64,000 nt of DNA, taken from assembly GCF_004027225.2 (NCBI RefSeq), contig NC_044302.2, positions 38,414,949-38,478,948 on the forward strand. The letters run 5' to 3'. Below are positions 60,927 to 64,000 of the stretch, in pieces. The stretch comes from Strigops habroptila. Its lineage: Eukaryota; Chordata; Aves; Psittaciformes; Psittacidae. Made by a program: the position numbers and the translations under genes. Position 1 is the first letter of the stretch. Every line of letters begins with the position of its first letter. Under the pieces are notes generated by a model. That model did no database searches. It had not been told where the DNA came from and was given only the letters and a program-made list of their open reading frames with translations.

Positions 60927-62629
60927 AAAAGGTAATACAATCGCAAGATGACAAACACACAATAAAACTTCAGACACACAGTCTTTTTTCTTTCAAGGAG
61001 GTCACCTGAACCTATCTAAATGAGTAAGAAACTAACACCTTTATATTTAGTTGAAAAGCTATACAAAAATTAATCATCTCAATGGGTTGATTTTAGTAAA
61101 AAACTAGAATGTCATTTAGCAGGCTATTTCCAGAAATTATCCTTTTTTAAGCATACACAATAAAGTAACCATAACACAGGCCAACAGATATTTGGTTATT
61201 CATTATAAACACTGCATTCCCCTCCAAATAAAGTTTTAATACTTGCTATAGGAATGCTGAAACAGTAGAAACCTACTATCTGGATCAGAAAACACATTAT
61301 TAGTTACCTGGATGATTACACAGCTTGATACACAGACTCATTACTGTAATCACAAAGTAGACAACAAGTCTACTTGTCCTGAACTGTCAGTCTATAAAAT
61401 TTAGCAAAAATAAATTTGAAAGTTATCATCCAGAGTTTGTAGCCTTACTAAAAATAGTATGATTTCATACAATATTATCATTTGAGGGAAAGAATAGCAC
61501 TCCTCCCCAAATAAAATCAGGAATCCTGAAGTCATTGATTCAAACATAAAAATGAAGTTCTACACCCATTTTATCATAAGGGCACATCATATGTCATGCT
61601 GTTAAGAACAATAGGGGGAAAAAAATCATTTGTATCCTTAATTAAGGAAGAAAAGATTTATTTAGCTCGGTTTGTATTAGAAGCACTGTTTCATGTAATT
61701 ATGGATTTACAAGGTTAGCTTACACAGAGAAATGTCTACGGCAGCTAAATTCCTGCCCCTCAGGTCCAGTGATAACTCTGTGGGTACAAGGAGACTAGGG
61801 GACTTCCCATGGGGGTCTTAGATCTGGAAAAGGACTTCATTCTGCACCCCTGGCTCAGTGACAGCTAAAAGTTCCTAGGACTCCTGAAGGCCTACCACCA
61901 GAAAGCACAGTCTGTACCTGCAAAAACACGGTTTTTCTCCGAGTTTCTGACAAAAACTCTGCGATTTAGGCTAACACAATTTTAGGTCCAAACATTTTTT
62001 TATAATAATACAATGCATTAAAATTGAGCCAATGTAGAACTATTTTTTGCTCGTTTAGATTACAAAGAAGTCCAGACCCTAGAATACTGATGTTAAATCT
62101 GGATCATGACTGCTCTAACAACAGAGTAAATCTACTATAAAGCTAAGGCTGGGGTTCTTTTGGTTTTGTACCAAAAGTACTGTTTAAAGTAACGGACTTC
62201 ATCTGGCCTTTCAATAAGCATTAGAACATCTGAGTTGTTTCATTCCCAAAAGAGTCTCAGGGATCCACTGTAAAATAACTAACCTTTGCCTCTTAATTAA
62301 GCACTACAAAGAAAAGACCAATACAACCAAGGACAGTGTTGTTCCAAAGAGACAATTAGAGACAGCCATATTAAAGCAAATTCATGTGACTATACTTTCT
62401 GTAGCCAAATAACTTAGACAATAATTCAGTGGTTTTTCTGAATTTAGAGAAATCCCCAAACTATCACCAAACTATCTGCATTTATTTCCAGTAAATAGAG
62501 AAAATTGTAGGACTTTTACAGATGCACATTTTTGTCTTCCTTACACTTCCAGTCAGAATCTACATTCTCTGGGTTCCCTCTCTTCCTTCCTGAAAATGAG
62601 ATGTGCGCAGGCCTGCAGGGCTACCATCT
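60927..62629. other. CSNK1G3 intron between two CR1 copies
   Basis: AT-rich intronic sequence with no recognised element. Confidence 0.65.
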
Positions 62630-64000
62630 TACTGGCATCCCAGACATGTGGTGAGATGGCTCCTGTGACCGGAGTGTTGGAATGGAAGGCCACAGGCTCT
62701 TTATGAAGGACAGGCTGGGGAGACGACGAGGGGATGTCACCCTCTATGTCAGTAACCAGCTGGAGTGCGCAGAGCTCTGCCTGGGGATGGACGAGGAGCC
62801 AGCTGAGAGTTTATGGGTCAGGATTAAAGGGAGGGGACATTGCAGTGGGGTCTGCTACAGGTGACCCGACCAGGACGACTGAGCAGATGAGGCCCTCTAT
62901 AGGCAGACAGGAGCAGCCTCACATTCACAAGCTTTGGCCTCATAGGGAAATTCAACCACTCCTGTATCTGTTGGAGGGACAACACAATAGGGCACAAGTG
63001 ATTCAAGAGGTTCCTGGAAGGCCTCGATGATAACGTCCTCCTTCAAGTGAGAATCCAATTGTGAGGAGAGGCACTGTGTAGCAACCTTGCTACCCTGGAG
63101 TTCAGGAGAACTGACTTTGGTCTCTTGAGGGATCTGCTTGGTACAGTACCAGGGGATACACCCCTGGAAAGCAAAGGGGCCCAAGAAAGCTTGTCAATAT
63201 TCAAAGATCACCTTCTCCAAACTCAAGAGCGATGCATGCTGACAAAGGGAAGTCAGGCAGGAATGTCAAGAGGCCTGTGTGGATGAACAAGGAGCTCCTG
63301 GACAAACTTCAGCATAAAAAAAGGAGGCCTACAGAGGGTAGAAACAAGGACAGGTAGGGTGGGAAGAATGCAGAGAAATAGTCAGAGCAGCCAGGAAAGT
63401 TAAAGCCCTGACAGAATTAAATCTGGCCAGGGACATCAAGGGCAACAAGAAAAGCTTCTGTAAGTATGTTGGTGATAAAACGAAGGCTAGAGAAAATGTA
63501 GGCCCTTTCCAGAAGGAAATGGGTGACATGGTCACCCAGGACATGGAGAATGCCAAGATACTCAATGACTTTTTCTCTTTGGTCTCCAAAAGAAGAGCTC
63601 CAGCCACACTGTCCAAGTCACAGAAGGCAAAAGCAGGGACTAGGTGAATGAAGAACTACCTGCTGTAGGAGAAGATCAGGTTCAAAATCATGTGAGGAAC
63701 CTGAAGGTGCACAAGTCTATGGACCAGAAGACAAGATGCATCCACAGGTCCCGAGGGAATTGGCAGATGTAGTTCCCAAGCCATTACCCATCATATTTGA
63801 GAAACTGTGGCAGTGTGGTGAAGTTTCTGCTGACTGGAAAAGGGGAAATTTAACACCCTTTTTTAAAAAGGAAAAAAAGAAAGACACAGGGTACAACAGG
63901 CCAATCAGTCTCACCTCAGTGCCTGGAAAGGTCATGGAGCAGACCCTCTTGGAAATCACGCCAAGGCACTTGGACAGTAAGGGTGTGACTGGTGACAGCC
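62630..64000 (+). mobile_element. CR1 LINE copy cut by the window edge (endonuclease to reverse transcriptase start)
   Basis: It begins within the endonuclease domain: DRLGRRRGDVTLYVSNQLEC then AELCLGMDEEPAESLWVRIK at about 62,700-62,860, followed by a stop after VCYR. The linker and RT start ([24 protein letters not shown], about 63,895-63,960) follow in shifted frames. It is a different, more diverged CR1 lineage than the copy at 58,625. The 3' part lies beyond position 64,000. Confidence 0.92.

Noticed and set aside
1..64000. CRISPR arrays, bacterial operons, tRNA or rRNA genes
   Set aside because: The window is vertebrate nuclear DNA; no regularly spaced repeats, cloverleaf sequences or rRNA segments were recognised.

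Overview
The window is vertebrate nuclear DNA, and the repeats make it avian. It holds many 3'-anchored CR1 LINE fragments ending in the bird-type ATTCTATGATTCTATGA tail and three long terminal repeats of bird endogenous retroviruses, in an AT-rich background with intron-rich gene structure. The only host gene I can support is the 3' half of CSNK1G3 (casein kinase 1 gamma 3), on the minus strand. Its 5' exons lie beyond the right edge. CSNK1G3 is Z-linked in chicken and is followed in amniotes by a large gene desert before ZNF608. The first 34 kb fit such a desert, but that placement is inference.

Layout. 1-34,780: downstream (3') flank of CSNK1G3 with no recognised protein-coding exon. It holds a complete solo LTR (411-974, target duplication ctaat), CR1 fragments, a second type of LTR (11,835-12,936, target duplication acatac), a 110-bp sequence present twice about 2.1 kb apart (19,269 and 21,391), a MIR-like SINE relic (about 14,728), and an unusual GC-rich block (28,691-30,800). 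That block carries a CpG-rich promoter-like stretch and a convincing minus-strand polyadenylation signal. 34,781-57,025: eight CSNK1G3 exons with clean GT-AG junctions. In transcript order they are 57,025-56,940, 56,807-56,723, 52,964-52,816, 51,793-51,698, 51,081-50,986 (cassette), 43,622-43,516, 43,152-43,129 (24-nt microexon) and 34,835-34,781 (last coding exon). They encode the C-terminal lobe of the kinase, a variable tail, and a cysteine-rich, basic, membrane-anchoring end. 57,026-64,000: intron holding two long CR1 copies.

The introns also hold CR1 copies. Two long ones (36,003-37,980 minus; 58,625-60,926 plus) are inverted relative to each other and flank seven exons. They share the same in-frame stop and the same frameshift in the reverse transcriptase region, so they descend from an already defective lineage. 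A third solo LTR (49,554-50,154, target duplication tttcc) sits in an intron, antisense to the gene.

I found no CRISPR array, rRNA, tRNA or novel protein system. The points most worth following are the duplicated 110-bp element, the GC-rich candidate transcription unit, the shared CR1 lesions, and the inverted CR1 pair around the exons.
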